Assembly: GCA_002077065.1 (NCBI GenBank)
Contig: NAJO01000004.1
Location: 1,054,001-1,118,000, forward strand
Direction: 5' to 3'
DNA from: Cryoendolithus antarcticus
Taxonomy: Eukaryota; Ascomycota; Dothideomycetes; Cladosporiales; Cladosporiaceae
DNA: 64,000 bases
The translations under genes were made by a program, and so were the position numbers. Shown piece after piece: positions 54,817 to 64,000 of this stretch. The notes beneath the pieces are model-generated. The model had not been told where the DNA came from, did no database searches, and worked only from the letters and a program-made list of their open reading frames with translations. Each line of letters starts with the position of its first letter. The stretch's first letter is position 1.

Positions 54817-55605
54817 AAGGAAAGCTAGTTGGTAATACGATCGACGACCCTGGCTGCTGCATGTCGCAGAATTCAGGTATCCTCGCCTCCCGAAAAGTTC
54901 GAAAGGCTCCGATACCCGCATGGATATACCCACTACGGGTCTACCGTGCATCGCGGGTAAGAGATGAACGCGAGGTGTGGCCACAAGATCCATAAGGGCG
55001 CCTCTTACGGCCGCCGTAGTTGAGTGCTTCACTGCTGCGACTAAGGTGGTATGAGCATAAACGGCGGATTGGAGTTTTGGAGAATCTGGAGAGCACATTC
55101 GAGTGCTTGTGCGAGAACAGCCCTGGTCGCGTTGCTACACGCAGTCCTGCTGTCGAGGGCAATCTGTCTTATCGTATCCTCGAAAATGCACGTAATGGCA
55201 GGAGTTGAGAAGAGATCTGTTGAACATTAGATGCAAATATACCCCAAGACCATAGTAGAAGCTACGAAGCGATAATGAAGACGGATATGCAAAGGTACGA
55301 CGGTATCAAAATTATTTCGCTGTCATGAATAGCTCATCAAAGCCTCCACCAGTTCTCAGTCTTTAGGAAAGCGGTAGTTAATAGGTGATTTTCGTTCCTG
55401 AGGCAGCATTCTTGAGCTGGACCCTCATATACGGAACCATTACCTAACAGTGACCTTCGATGCGTGAGTTATGTGTCAACATACATCACTGCCATGCGAA
55501 AGCGTATAAGCATAATCAGACGTCGTTTCCGTCACTGTGACCACAATTAGGTATGGTGTTTGACTCTGTATGAAGTATCGATACCGCTACATGAAATCGT
55601 CTGCT
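54817..55605. other. Convergent intergenic region
   Basis: Between the MFS gene and the APC permease, 0.79 kb, rather AT-rich around 55200-55560. No gene recognised. Confidence 0.45.
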
Positions 55606-57397
55606 TCAATGATACAGCTGCGCCAGTTTCGGGCCCGGATACTTCTTGACCCCATGTATGAACCACCATGCTGCTGTGAGGAGCACGCATCCAACGAGTA
55701 TAATCGAGTTCCCTAGGATCATGTCAGCTGTCGCATCTCGAGGCGTAAATGTCAGGCTCAACTTACAGTTCATCAGAGAAAGCGGATCCACCGGGAACGC
55801 ATACGGAAAGCAGAACCAGACGATGAAGAATACGATGAGCAGGCAGGTGATAGAGTTTATCACGAAGCCAAACTTCCCCATGTAGAAGTGTCCTCTGGGC
55901 ATGTACTTTCTTCCAGTCAAGAGATTCGGGAAGATCGCCAGGAAGTACGACACTGTCGTCAAGATGATGAAGGAGCCCACGAGATCCGTAAACGCTGTCT
56001 TCGAACCGAGCTGGATCGCACCGAAAGCTGTCGTCAATACCGCGCAGAGCAGCGTCGCTGGGATCGGACAACTGAGCCTTTCGTTGACCTTGCCGAACGT
56101 CTTCGCGAAGGGCGTCGCGTTATCGCGAGCTAGAACCCAGTACAGGCGTCCGACCATCATCAATGTGCCGATTGAGCACTGTCGATCTATATTAGGCTTT
56201 GTGATATAGCGACGAGTCACAGGGGTACTTACTATGAGCACACTGACAAGAATGATGAACAGCAGTCCGAATGTGGCGCCTTGACTGCCAGTCGCTTGAG
56301 CGTAGACTTCAGCAAGAGGGAAGGACAGAGGCGTTGTGGAGACCGCGGTAAGGTCGTTGATGCCGTACATGATCGCGATAGCGAACATGAGAGTTGTCAA
56401 GAAGCCAAGGCCGACTTGGGCGAAGACGGCTTTGGGCATATCGACGCTGGGATTGGGGAGCTCTTCGGCAAGATGCGTAATCGCATCGGGCGTCCCGATG
56501 GTGAAAGCGCCATTCAGGACACCCGTCAGGAAGCAGATGCCGTTACTCCAGCCGGTCATGTTCTCGAAGTCCTTCCATACGAACGCATTGGTCGCATGCT
56601 GCTTTGGCATGGCAGCGACGACGATGATCGTGATTAGCCCGCCCGCTAGGACGAAGAAAAGTCCCACATGCTGTAGCTTGGGCAATAAGCGATTAAAAAA
56701 TATAACGAAGGCTGTGGCGGACCAAGTAATGATCACAAAGGCGATAAACGTGTGATATGCTTGCGGTTCGAAGTCCGGATGGTAGACCGAGTACATCGCC
56801 ACGCATACATTCGCCGGGATCGCGATGATGGCTGCGACGTCGAAGATCCAGCCGAAGAAGTTGAGCCATCCACAGAAGAAGCCGATGACCCTACCATACT
56901 TGGGTCCCGGAGTGATGGAGGCCCAGTGGTAGACGCCGCCAGAGGACGGAACGCTGGAGCAAAGTTCGGCGATGGAAGCACCAATGAAGCCGTAGAAGAT
57001 CTGAGAACCTTTGTAAGTACTCGCTCTCGTAGGTTCCAGGCTGAGGTTCTGCTCACGCATGCGACAATGAGCTCGTATATGATCCCAGGTGGACCACCGT
57101 TGAGAACACTGATCGACAGAGAACCTCCGAAAGCTACCCATGCTGTGATGACCTGGTCAGTATCGAGACCACAGACTCCACTGGGGGTTACAACGAACCA
57201 TTGTCGATGTTCAGAGCTAGGCCGCAGATCGACAGCAGACCATAGTGCCGTTGCAGCTGGTCGGCATGCCCTGAAGCATTGATAATCTCGCCATCTCGGC
57301 TCACCACAGCAGTCTTCTTGTCGTCGAACTCGCCGCCAGCTTTCTCGTCGAGGTGCTTCTTGTCGTCTGAGGACGAACGCGACGCCATGTCTGCCAT
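55606..57397 (-). CDS. APC-superfamily amino acid / GABA / choline permease
   Basis: Five exons on the minus strand: 57397-57199, 57142-57057, 57000-56233, 56178-55767 and 55712-55606, 523 aa. The introns are 54-56 bp; the two downstream ones are 54 bp and stay open in frame, so an unspliced reading inserts false residues. Landmarks: LQRHYGLLSICGLALNIDNAWVA's APC start, LNGGPPGIIYELIVAC, YGFIGASIAELCSSVPSSGG, VYHWASITPGPKYGR, GWLNFFGWIFDVAA, NGAFTIGTPDAITHLAEELPN, VGRLYWVLARDNATPF and the tail VKKYPGPKLAQLYH. About 12 membrane spans. Family members import GABA, choline or amino acids at the plasma membrane; specificity is not readable. The ATG at 57397 opens a cytosolic Ser/Asp/Lys-rich N-terminus. 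Confidence 0.92.
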
Positions 57398-58788
57398 TCT
57401 ACGAATGTAGTTCAATCGATGCGACTCAATGCTAGGAAGTGAATACGCGTCGACGGATTGAGACGTCTTTGCAAAGAACACGACAGTATGCAGGTCCGCT
57501 AGCGTCGTCTAATTCACCCAACGGGGTTTCCACGGTGCATATACCGCGACTCATCAATCAGCTCAAGATAGGCCTTGTGGGTCCTGCAGAGGTGAGAGTC
57601 AAAAGTATGACATGCAATCAAGACATGACAAGATTGAATGCCAAACTGGCTTGTCATCTCAAACGCCTCGATGACATCTGCAAGGAGCATTGCCGAGATG
57701 GTGCTTTCCATGCTTTGCTTGCGTGGCTGTGGTTGGTGAAGATAAGGAATCGTCAGCCGCAAGACTGTGCGCCCCCGGTCTAAAGTGTTACAGAGTAATG
57801 TAAGAAGCTAGGGCTCGAAGATACATGCCATGTGGCTGCCATGTGCTGTTTGAGCAGCTTGGCGATGGCATTGAGACTGGCAAGCGATCGGGAAATATTC
57901 TTTATGGCGTGTATGAAACCGGTACCTGTCTTCACGGCTTTCGAGGTCGCTTCGTTGGCGATGTCTACGCAGCGGCACTCCTGTCACAACGTGATCAATG
58001 TTCGCAAGGGGAAGGACGTGATCGATCACACTCGGCGCCAATGTACAGGCTGCCAGTCGCTGTCGTAGGCTGCAGCTGTTTCAAAGCATTGTAATAATGA
58101 TGCCCTCATGCTATGGAGATTCATTGCAATCGCCATAGTCAGACTCACAGCGTTCACGAGTTATGACCAACACGAACCTTTGGCAGCGGCGCCCGACTTC
58201 CCCTTTCGCTCCAATCTCTTATCTTCAACATCACCTCAACAGCGAATGTCATCAGTGGCCGGTGTCCACCTCTGATAGAAGGAAGATTTGATGTACATCA
58301 CGATGACAATGTTCTTGACATCGCAGCGATGTCGATGCCGCTTGCCGAGACAGAGCTGTCGGCAGATCTGAGAAATAACTTTGATCTAGCGATTATTCAA
58401 CGCTCATGTCAGAGCTGCATGCCCATGATAAGGCCGGCGTGAAGCTGGTACGCAGCTGTCTGACTCTGATTTCATCAGCTCCAGCTTCGCTATTCGGTTG
58501 GCCCGATTACGTTCTCACTTGTACTGCAGCTCCCGAGGCGGTGGAGCATGCAGGATGCTTGACAAAGAGGCCTTTCAATTGCATGCTAGAAAGTGGCAGA
58601 TCGCTGCTATGTCGGCAAATCAATTCGAGCTCTTGCGCGGTTCGAGGTATGAAGTAAGTCTTTTCTTTGGTGATCTTTTCCTTGCGACAATTGTATGTTC
58701 TCGCGCAGATTTCGAACTTCACAATTGATTGAGCTAAACACGCCGTCTCGAGGGACCCATCCCCAGTCTGCGTATCACACCTGTGAAG
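57398..58788. other. Divergent intergenic region, permease and MATE genes
   Basis: 1.39 kb containing both promoters. Short frames at 57439-58094 and 58406-58728 have no recognised domain. No repeat or RNA seen. Confidence 0.45.
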
Positions 58789-60351
58789 ATGGAGAACAGG
58801 CACGACGATATGTCGAGTGCGAAGTCGTGGCTGCCAGCCTTTCTCAGGAAGAGCAAAAGCGACGATGATACTACGCCTCCTAACGAGACCACATCGCTAC
58901 TGCCAAAGCCTGATGACGATGACACCGCAGGGGAGAGCTACGATTACGAAAATGAAGGGAAGTCGAGTGTCCAGCTCATCGCAGCCGAATTCTGGATTCT
59001 CTTTAAGGGCTCGATACCTGTGATCCTGGCATACACCTTACAGAACTCCCTGCAAACCATCTCTGTTCTTATAGTCGGGCGCATTAGTCCGGAAGCGCTC
59101 TCGGTCGCGGCATTCAGCTACATGTTTGCCATGGCCACCGCCTGGCTCATTGGCATGGGCGGCACCACTGCGATCGATACACTCGCCAGTGCATCGTTCA
59201 CAGGCAGCAAGAACAAGCACGATCTCGGCGTTATCTTGCAGCGCGCTTTCCTGGTACTCGGGCTGCTCTACATACCTATCGTCGTACTGTGGGCGTTCGC
59301 TGAGCCAGTCTTCCGAGCACTCGGGCAAGAGGAGTACATCGCACGGGATGGTGCCAGGTTCCTTGCAGTCCTGATACCTGGTGGACTCGGGTACATCTAC
59401 TTCGAGTGCATGAAGAAGTTCCTGCAAGCGCAAGAGATCATGAGGCCAGGCACCTACGTCCTGCTCATCACATCGCCGATCAATGCAGGCCTGAACTTCC
59501 TCTTCATCTACAAGCTGGACATGGGACTACTTGGGGCGCCTCTTGCTACTGGCATCAGCTACTGGCTCAGCTTCTTCCTGCTACTTGCATACGCTCGCTT
59601 CGTTGCGGGCTGGGAGTGCTGGGGTGGTTGGAGCAAGAAATGTCTGCATAACATTTGGCCGTTCACACGCATCGCACTTTTGGGCGTGGTTCATGTTGGC
59701 ACCGAGTGGTGGGCTTTCGAAATCGTCGCCATCGTTGCCGGAAATCTCGGGTCCATCCCACTCGCCGCCCAGTCAGTGATCATGACCGCCGATCAAGTCA
59801 TGAATACCATTCCCTTCGGCGTGGGCGTAGCAACGTCGTCCCGAGTCGGAAACCTGCTTGGCGCGCGCAACCCAAAGGGCGCAGCACGAGCTGCGAACAC
59901 TGCTGCCTGGCTATCTATGCTCCTCGGCACTCTTGTCCTCGCCATATTGATGGGCACGCGCAACAGCTTTGCGAAGATCTTCAATGACGACAAGGATGTC
60001 GTGCGCCTTACCGCCGAAGTCCTTCCCTACGTCGCTCTCTTTCAGATAGCAGATGGTCTGAACGGCTCGTGCGGTGGCTCGCTGAGAGGAATGGGACGAC
60101 AGCATGTCGGCGCTGCTGTGAACATCATATGCTATTACTGTGGAGCGCTGCCTCTGGGCATCTACCTCGCGTTCCATGGCTGGGGACTGGCTGGGTTGTG
60201 GGTAGGGCAGTGCATTGCGCTATATCTTGTCGGCGTGGCAGAGTGGGCTATAGTAGCTTTCAGCAATTGGGACAAGCAGGTCGAGTACGCGTTTGGGAGG
60301 ATGGATCATCAGGACAGGGCCGAGATGGGGGAGGAGAGCCATGAATCATAG
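58789..60351 (+). CDS. MATE-family efflux transporter
   Basis: Intronless, 520 aa from the ATG at 58789. An acidic cytosolic N-terminus (to about 60) is followed by 12 hydrophobic segments in the two-fold MATE pattern. Landmarks: IPVILAYTLQNSLQTISVLI, GRISPEALSVAAFSYMFA, GGTTAIDTLASASFTGSKN, the ALGQE loop, FFLLLAYARFVAG, the second-half start TEWWAFEIVAIVAGNLG, and GVGVATSSRVGNLLGARNPK. It probably exports organic cations or metabolites by H+ or Na+ antiport at the plasma membrane or vacuole. No substrate evidence. Confidence 0.93.
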   Translation: MENRHDDMSSAKSWLPAFLRKSKSDDDTTPPNETTSLLPKPDDDDTAGESYDYENEGKSSVQLIAAEFWILFKGSIPVILAYTLQNSLQTISVLIVGRISPEALSVAAFSYMFAMATAWLIGMGGTTAIDTLASASFTGSKNKHDLGVILQRAFLVLGLLYIPIVVLWAFAEPVFRALGQEEYIARDGARFLAVLIPGGLGYIYFECMKKFLQAQEIMRPGTYVLLITSPINAGLNFLFIYKLDMGLLGAPLATGISYWLSFFLLLAYARFVAGWECWGGWSKKCLHNIWPFTRIALLGVVHVGTEWWAFEIVAIVAGNLGSIPLAAQSVIMTADQVMNTIPFGVGVATSSRVGNLLGARNPKGAARAANTAAWLSMLLGTLVLAILMGTRNSFAKIFNDDKDVVRLTAEVLPYVALFQIADGLNGSCGGSLRGMGRQHVGAAVNIICYYCGALPLGIYLAFHGWGLAGLWVGQCIALYLVGVAEWAIVAFSNWDKQVEYAFGRMDHQDRAEMGEESHES

Positions 60352-61091
60352 GATTGGATGATTTAGACGATACATGAACAGATGCTCAACGCACTTTACA
60401 TCGATCCAGTCGTCATGCTGCCCACATCGTACCTGCACAAGCCGCTGCGACCGCGAAGATCAGTCGTATCACATTATCAGACTCGCGTCTGTCACGTGTC
60501 GAACCTCAGCAAGCAAGTGAGCTTCCTGATCTGGCCCCACTGTGGAGGCTGGAGCTCTGCTGCGGGCTTCAAACGTCAGATCTCTTATCTCACTCACAAC
60601 TTCGATTCCATGACCAACACGCGCGTTCACGGCTACTGCAGCGGCACACTTGGCCGCCGGCCTCCATGAAGCCACGCTTGTATTGTCCTCATCAGGATCC
60701 AGAGCGCTTGGAGACGTAAACATGCTTCTACAAGATCCCAGCTCCATGAGCCTCAATCCGCCGCTCGCGCCGGCCTACCAGATTTCTTCTCCACCATAAC
60801 ACCGCCGCCTATCGCTCGCCAGGAACAGGACAGGCCTTACCGGGCTGCATGATGGTGATGACATCTTATGCAAGCACCCCGCCGGCGCATTGGAGCTCGC
60901 GAGCCTGTCGCGCAGGCCAGCTCCATTGTTAGTAAACAGGGCCTGTCACCGAGGCGGTAGAGCTACGGGCGACAGTGATGAGAGCATTGAGTACTTTTCT
61001 CTCACCTTGAGCTCTTTTGTTCGCTCTTCTCTTGTCCATCACGGTGCTGCCATTGTAGTCGTCAAGTAAGAAGACTTTCAAGTCCGCAGAT
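60352..61091. other. Intergenic region upstream of agmatinase
   Basis: 0.74 kb same-strand gap; presumed promoter, nothing specific recognised. Confidence 0.45.
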
Positions 61092-62459
61092 ATGAAGTAC
61101 TTCGCTGCTGCGGCCACGCTTGTGGCTGCTGTCACCGCCCATGGCGATCATGCCGACCAGGAGCCCATTGAGGGACCGCACAAGAGCCTGTGGTACAACA
61201 CTCTGCCTGGCGATGGCGGCACTCAGGTAGGCTCGCAAGTGTTAATGAGCATTCAAGCTTCCGACTTACACTGCAGCAGGCCGACTCCATCTTCTCCGGT
61301 ATCTCAACCTTCGGCCGCGTCGACTACTCTCCCTGCCTCGCTACCGAGGACGTGAAGTACGATATCGCCTTCATCGGCGCGCCATTCGACACTGGCACTT
61401 CATACCGCCCAGGTGCCCGTTTCGGGCCCTCGGGCATCAGGCAGGGTAGTCGTCGCCTCAATCTCTAGTACGTGCCACAAGCTTACACCTGCTTGATGCA
61501 ACAAGGCTCACGCAAGGTGCGCTTCAGTGGAGGCTACAACGTGCCATTGGCCGCGAACCCGTTCAACAGCTGGGCGAAGGTGATTGATTGTGGAGACATT
61601 CCGGTGACATCGTACGTGCAGAACTTCCTCCTATAGCGGAGAGCGGTACTGATGACGATACAGCTACGACAATGCTTGGGCCATCCAGCAGATCGAGGAG
61701 GGCCACAACAGCATCCTCATGCGTGAGCCCGCCACCCACGCGAAAGAGAAGGGCCCATCCCTCAAGGGCAAGACCTTGCCCAGAGTCATCACCCTGGGAG
61801 GTGACCACACCATCACGCTCCCCCTCCTCCGCAGCATGAACCGTGCCTACGGTCCCATCACGGTCATCCACTTTGACTCCCATCTCGACACCTGGAAGCC
61901 GAAAGTATTCGGTGGAGCGCCAAGCAAGCAAGCCGCGATCAACCATGGCACTTACTTTTTCCACGCCGCACACGAGGGGCTGTTGAGGAACGACACCAAC
62001 ATCCATGCTGGTATCCGCACTACGCTCAGTGGGCTTTCCGACTACGCCAATGATGGCTACGTTGGGTTTGAGATCGTTGAGGCTCGCGAGATCGACACTA
62101 TCGGTACAGCAGGCATCATCAAGAAGATCCATGACCGTGTTGGGCACAAGAACCCAGTCTACCTGTCCATCGACATTGACACGCTTGACCCTGCTTTTGC
62201 TCCCGCTACTGGTACGCCAGAGACTGGTGGCTGGTCTACTCGTGAGCTCAGGACTATCATCCGAGGACTCGAGGGCATCAATCTCGTTGCCTGCGATTTA
62301 GTCGAGGTGGCGCCGGCGTACGACACCAATGCTGAGTTGACCACGATGGCGGCTGCCGACACTTTGTTCGAGGTCATGACGTTGATGGTCAAGAAGGGAC
62401 CTCTGAGCGAGATGGTGTCGAGCGAGGTTGAGGAGATCGAGGAGAAGGAGGCATTGTAG
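61092..62459 (+). CDS. Secreted agmatinase-type ureohydrolase
   Basis: Four exons: 61092-61226, 61277-61467, 61528-61611 and 61664-62459, 401 aa. A clear signal peptide opens the protein ([18 protein letters not shown]). The Mn-binding ureohydrolase motifs follow: [42 protein letters not shown] and [14 protein letters not shown], preceded by [18 protein letters not shown]. Arginase/agmatinase enzymes hydrolyse a guanidino group to urea; agmatinase yields putrescine. The second acceptor, tgcagcag (61273-61280), is a NAGNAG site, so one Gln (residue 46) may be present or absent. A secreted copy suggests use of external agmatine or guanidino compounds as nitrogen source; that is inference. Confidence 0.93.
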
Positions 62460-62573
62460 GAGTGCCACGCGCCGAGTGGTGACAGAAAGGAGAAAGAACG
62501 CGAAATATGAAGTAGATCTGTAGATAAGCATGTACAAGGACTGATGTGTATATGCACAGAGAAGCTGTCTCGC

Positions 62574-64000
62574 TCAATACGACCAAGGCCGGATCTTCAA
62601 ACTCTCCTTCTCCTCCGGCCTGCCCTCAACAGGCGGATCCTGAAACTCATCCATCAAGTAGAATGCCAGATCCTCCGTCCTCACAGGACTTCTCATCTGC
62701 GTGGCACCCCATCCATTCCCCAACCAGCCCATCTGGTTCACCTCAGCACCATTCACCTCCTCATGATACTCGTACTCGTAGTCCTCCCACCTCGGACTCC
62801 GCAGCGCTTCAATACAGTGCAGCGTGCTACCAGGCCAGAGCCCGGTGACGACATCGCCGGATTGACCTTTGCCGTTCTTCTTGTACCAACTCTGGCAATC
62901 CTCGGAAAATACTGTGCCGCGGAAGTAGGTGTCTACGTATTGTAGGAAGTCTCGCACGCGAGCGGGCTTGATGACGAAGGACTTGACACGCTCTTTTTGG
63001 ATCTTGCGAATGGCTTTGATCACGTAGTCGCCGGTAGACTCTATCATCATCGTCAGAGACCCTTCGCCGATCGCGCCGTTTGGGCCTAGCATCATGAGCA
63101 TGTTCGGAAAGCTGTCGGTGGCGAGGGAGAGGTAATTCGTAGCTCTATCCGCCCAGTGGGTTTGCAGCGTCGTGTTCCTCAGGCCTGTGACTGGGAAGGG
63201 CGGGGCTGAGGAAGCGTAGAACCCAGTCGCGCAGATCAGCGCGTCGATCTCGTGGAGGGTACCGTCGTCGGTCACAACGCCTTTGGGCTCGATGCGGACG
63301 ATCTTGTCTTTGATGTAATCGACATTGTCTTCCACCAGAGCTTCGAGGAAGCCCGGACCTGGTGTCAGGCGTCTGCAGCCAGGTGAGAAGCCGGGCTGTA
63401 GTCTGTCGAAATAATGCGGCTTCTTGACGAGTCGATCCCGCATGCCCTGTTCGAACATCGCCTGGGCACCTTTCTGCATCTCAGTGCCCTTCAGCGTGAT
63501 GGAATGAACATTGTTGGCATCTGCCTCAATCTTCATCCGAAACTTCATCCATGCGGCCGGATCTCGCTTAAAGGACTCGATTTGGTCTTTGTTGAAGTAG
63601 ATCGACTCTAGGCCGAGCTCATCCTGACTGTGCTGTCCGAGTGGTGGCGAGATCCATGTGCGACCGCGGATGAAGCATGAAAGCTTCGCTCCCTCGACCT
63701 GCTGCAGCTTTGGGATGATTTGAATTGCACTGCTTCCTAGACCAATCACACCGATGCGCTTATTCACGAAGTCATAGCTTTGGTTCCAGTCCGATGAGTG
63801 CATGACCTCGCCTTCGAAATTGCGAAGGCCTTCGATGGTCGGCCATTGCTTATTGTTGAGATTCCCGCGCGCGCTGACTAGCATATCGCAAGTGTCCTCG
63901 GTAATCACACCATCAGGTTGTCGGACTTGCACATGCCACTTGCCCTCGCCTTGATCCCATCTGCAGTCAGTGACTTCATGTCGCAGCTTGACGAAGCGCT
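62574..64000 (-). CDS. Baeyer-Villiger-type flavin monooxygenase (5' part missing at window edge)
   Basis: The frame stays open from 63932 to the right edge (upstream residues RFVKLRHEVTDCRWDQGEGK), so the N-terminal FAD-binding part lies outside the window; about 474 codons are visible. Features: NADP-binding Rossmann motif GVIGLGSSAIQIIPKL, WISPPLG, the CATGF motif (ALICATGFYASS), and MLMMLGPNGAIGEGS. The C-terminus EKESLKIRPWSY is complete. Such enzymes insert oxygen next to a carbonyl using NADPH and FAD. Substrate is unknown. The stop codon lies 114 bp from the convergent agmatinase stop. Confidence 0.9.
   Translation of the reverse strand, partial: RFVKLRHEVTDCRWDQGEGKWHVQVRQPDGVITEDTCDMLVSARGNLNNKQWPTIEGLRNFEGEVMHSSDWNQSYDFVNKRIGVIGLGSSAIQIIPKLQQVEGAKLSCFIRGRTWISPPLGQHSQDELGLESIYFNKDQIESFKRDPAAWMKFRMKIEADANNVHSITLKGTEMQKGAQAMFEQGMRDRLVKKPHYFDRLQPGFSPGCRRLTPGPGFLEALVEDNVDYIKDKIVRIEPKGVVTDDGTLHEIDALICATGFYASSAPPFPVTGLRNTTLQTHWADRATNYLSLATDSFPNMLMMLGPNGAIGEGSLTMMIESTGDYVIKAIRKIQKERVKSFVIKPARVRDFLQYVDTYFRGTVFSEDCQSWYKKNGKGQSGDVVTGLWPGSTLHCIEALRSPRWEDYEYEYHEEVNGAEVNQMGWLGNGWGATQMRSPVRTEDLAFYLMDEFQDPPVEGRPEEKESLKIRPWSY

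Noticed and set aside
45431..64000. Interpretation of the oxygenase/transporter-rich right end as a secondary-metabolite cluster
   Set aside because: No PKS, NRPS, terpene cyclase or other backbone gene, and housekeeping ARG8 lies inside.

Overview
The window is nuclear DNA of a filamentous ascomycete fungus. Genes carry short introns (mostly 47-64 bp, GT...AG, with CTNAC-like branch points), ATG starts with little 5' structure, and intergenic gaps of 0.3-2.5 kb. The protein content is fungal: Zn2Cys6 regulator, CYP505 (P450foxy), Ssn6/RCM-1-type co-repressor, fungal CENP-S/MHF1, Ctf8, and secreted agmatinase-like ureohydrolase. Class Dothideomycetes is my guess from overall protein style; the sequence itself does not prove it.

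Layout. 0.6-7 kb: a low-complexity acidic protein, a DUF2470-type membrane protein and a large SNF2 ATPase. 7.4-21 kb is the accessory-looking part: two TauD-like 2-oxoglutarate dioxygenase paralogs (7485 and 19284), a divergent polyol dehydrogenase / SDR pair, an unusual small protein with three tandem C-x2-C-x3-H-x4-H units, MHF1, and a broken allantoate-permease-like MFS gene. The middle of that MFS gene is occupied, on the opposite strand, by an ORF with a GIY-YIG-like segment and two U1-type zinc fingers. 21.5-35.4 kb is housekeeping: vacuolar-type Ca2+-ATPase, Ctf8, Sec17, ribosomal protein eS10, an M20 hydantoinase/carbamoylase-type hydrolase and the Ssn6 co-repressor. 37.9-44.2 kb: a Zn2Cys6 factor, sphingosine-1-phosphate lyase, and a divergent mitochondrial pair (COX12 and a B12D/MLRQ-type protein). 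45.4-64 kb is metabolic and transport: FAD monooxygenase convergent with CYP505, acetylornithine aminotransferase, MFS, an APC-family amino acid/choline permease, MATE, secreted agmatinase, and a Baeyer-Villiger-type monooxygenase cut by the right edge.

I see no classical secondary-metabolite backbone gene (PKS, NRPS, terpene synthase), no rRNA, no convincing tRNA and no CRISPR (not expected here). The most interesting signals are the GIY-YIG/zinc-finger ORF inside the broken transporter, the triple CCHH mini-repeat protein, a probable GT...TG intron in one dioxygenase, and a pair of diverged inverted repeats about 12 kb apart. Exon coordinates were read by hand from splice signals and family conservation. 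Function names rest on motifs recognised by eye, without database searches.
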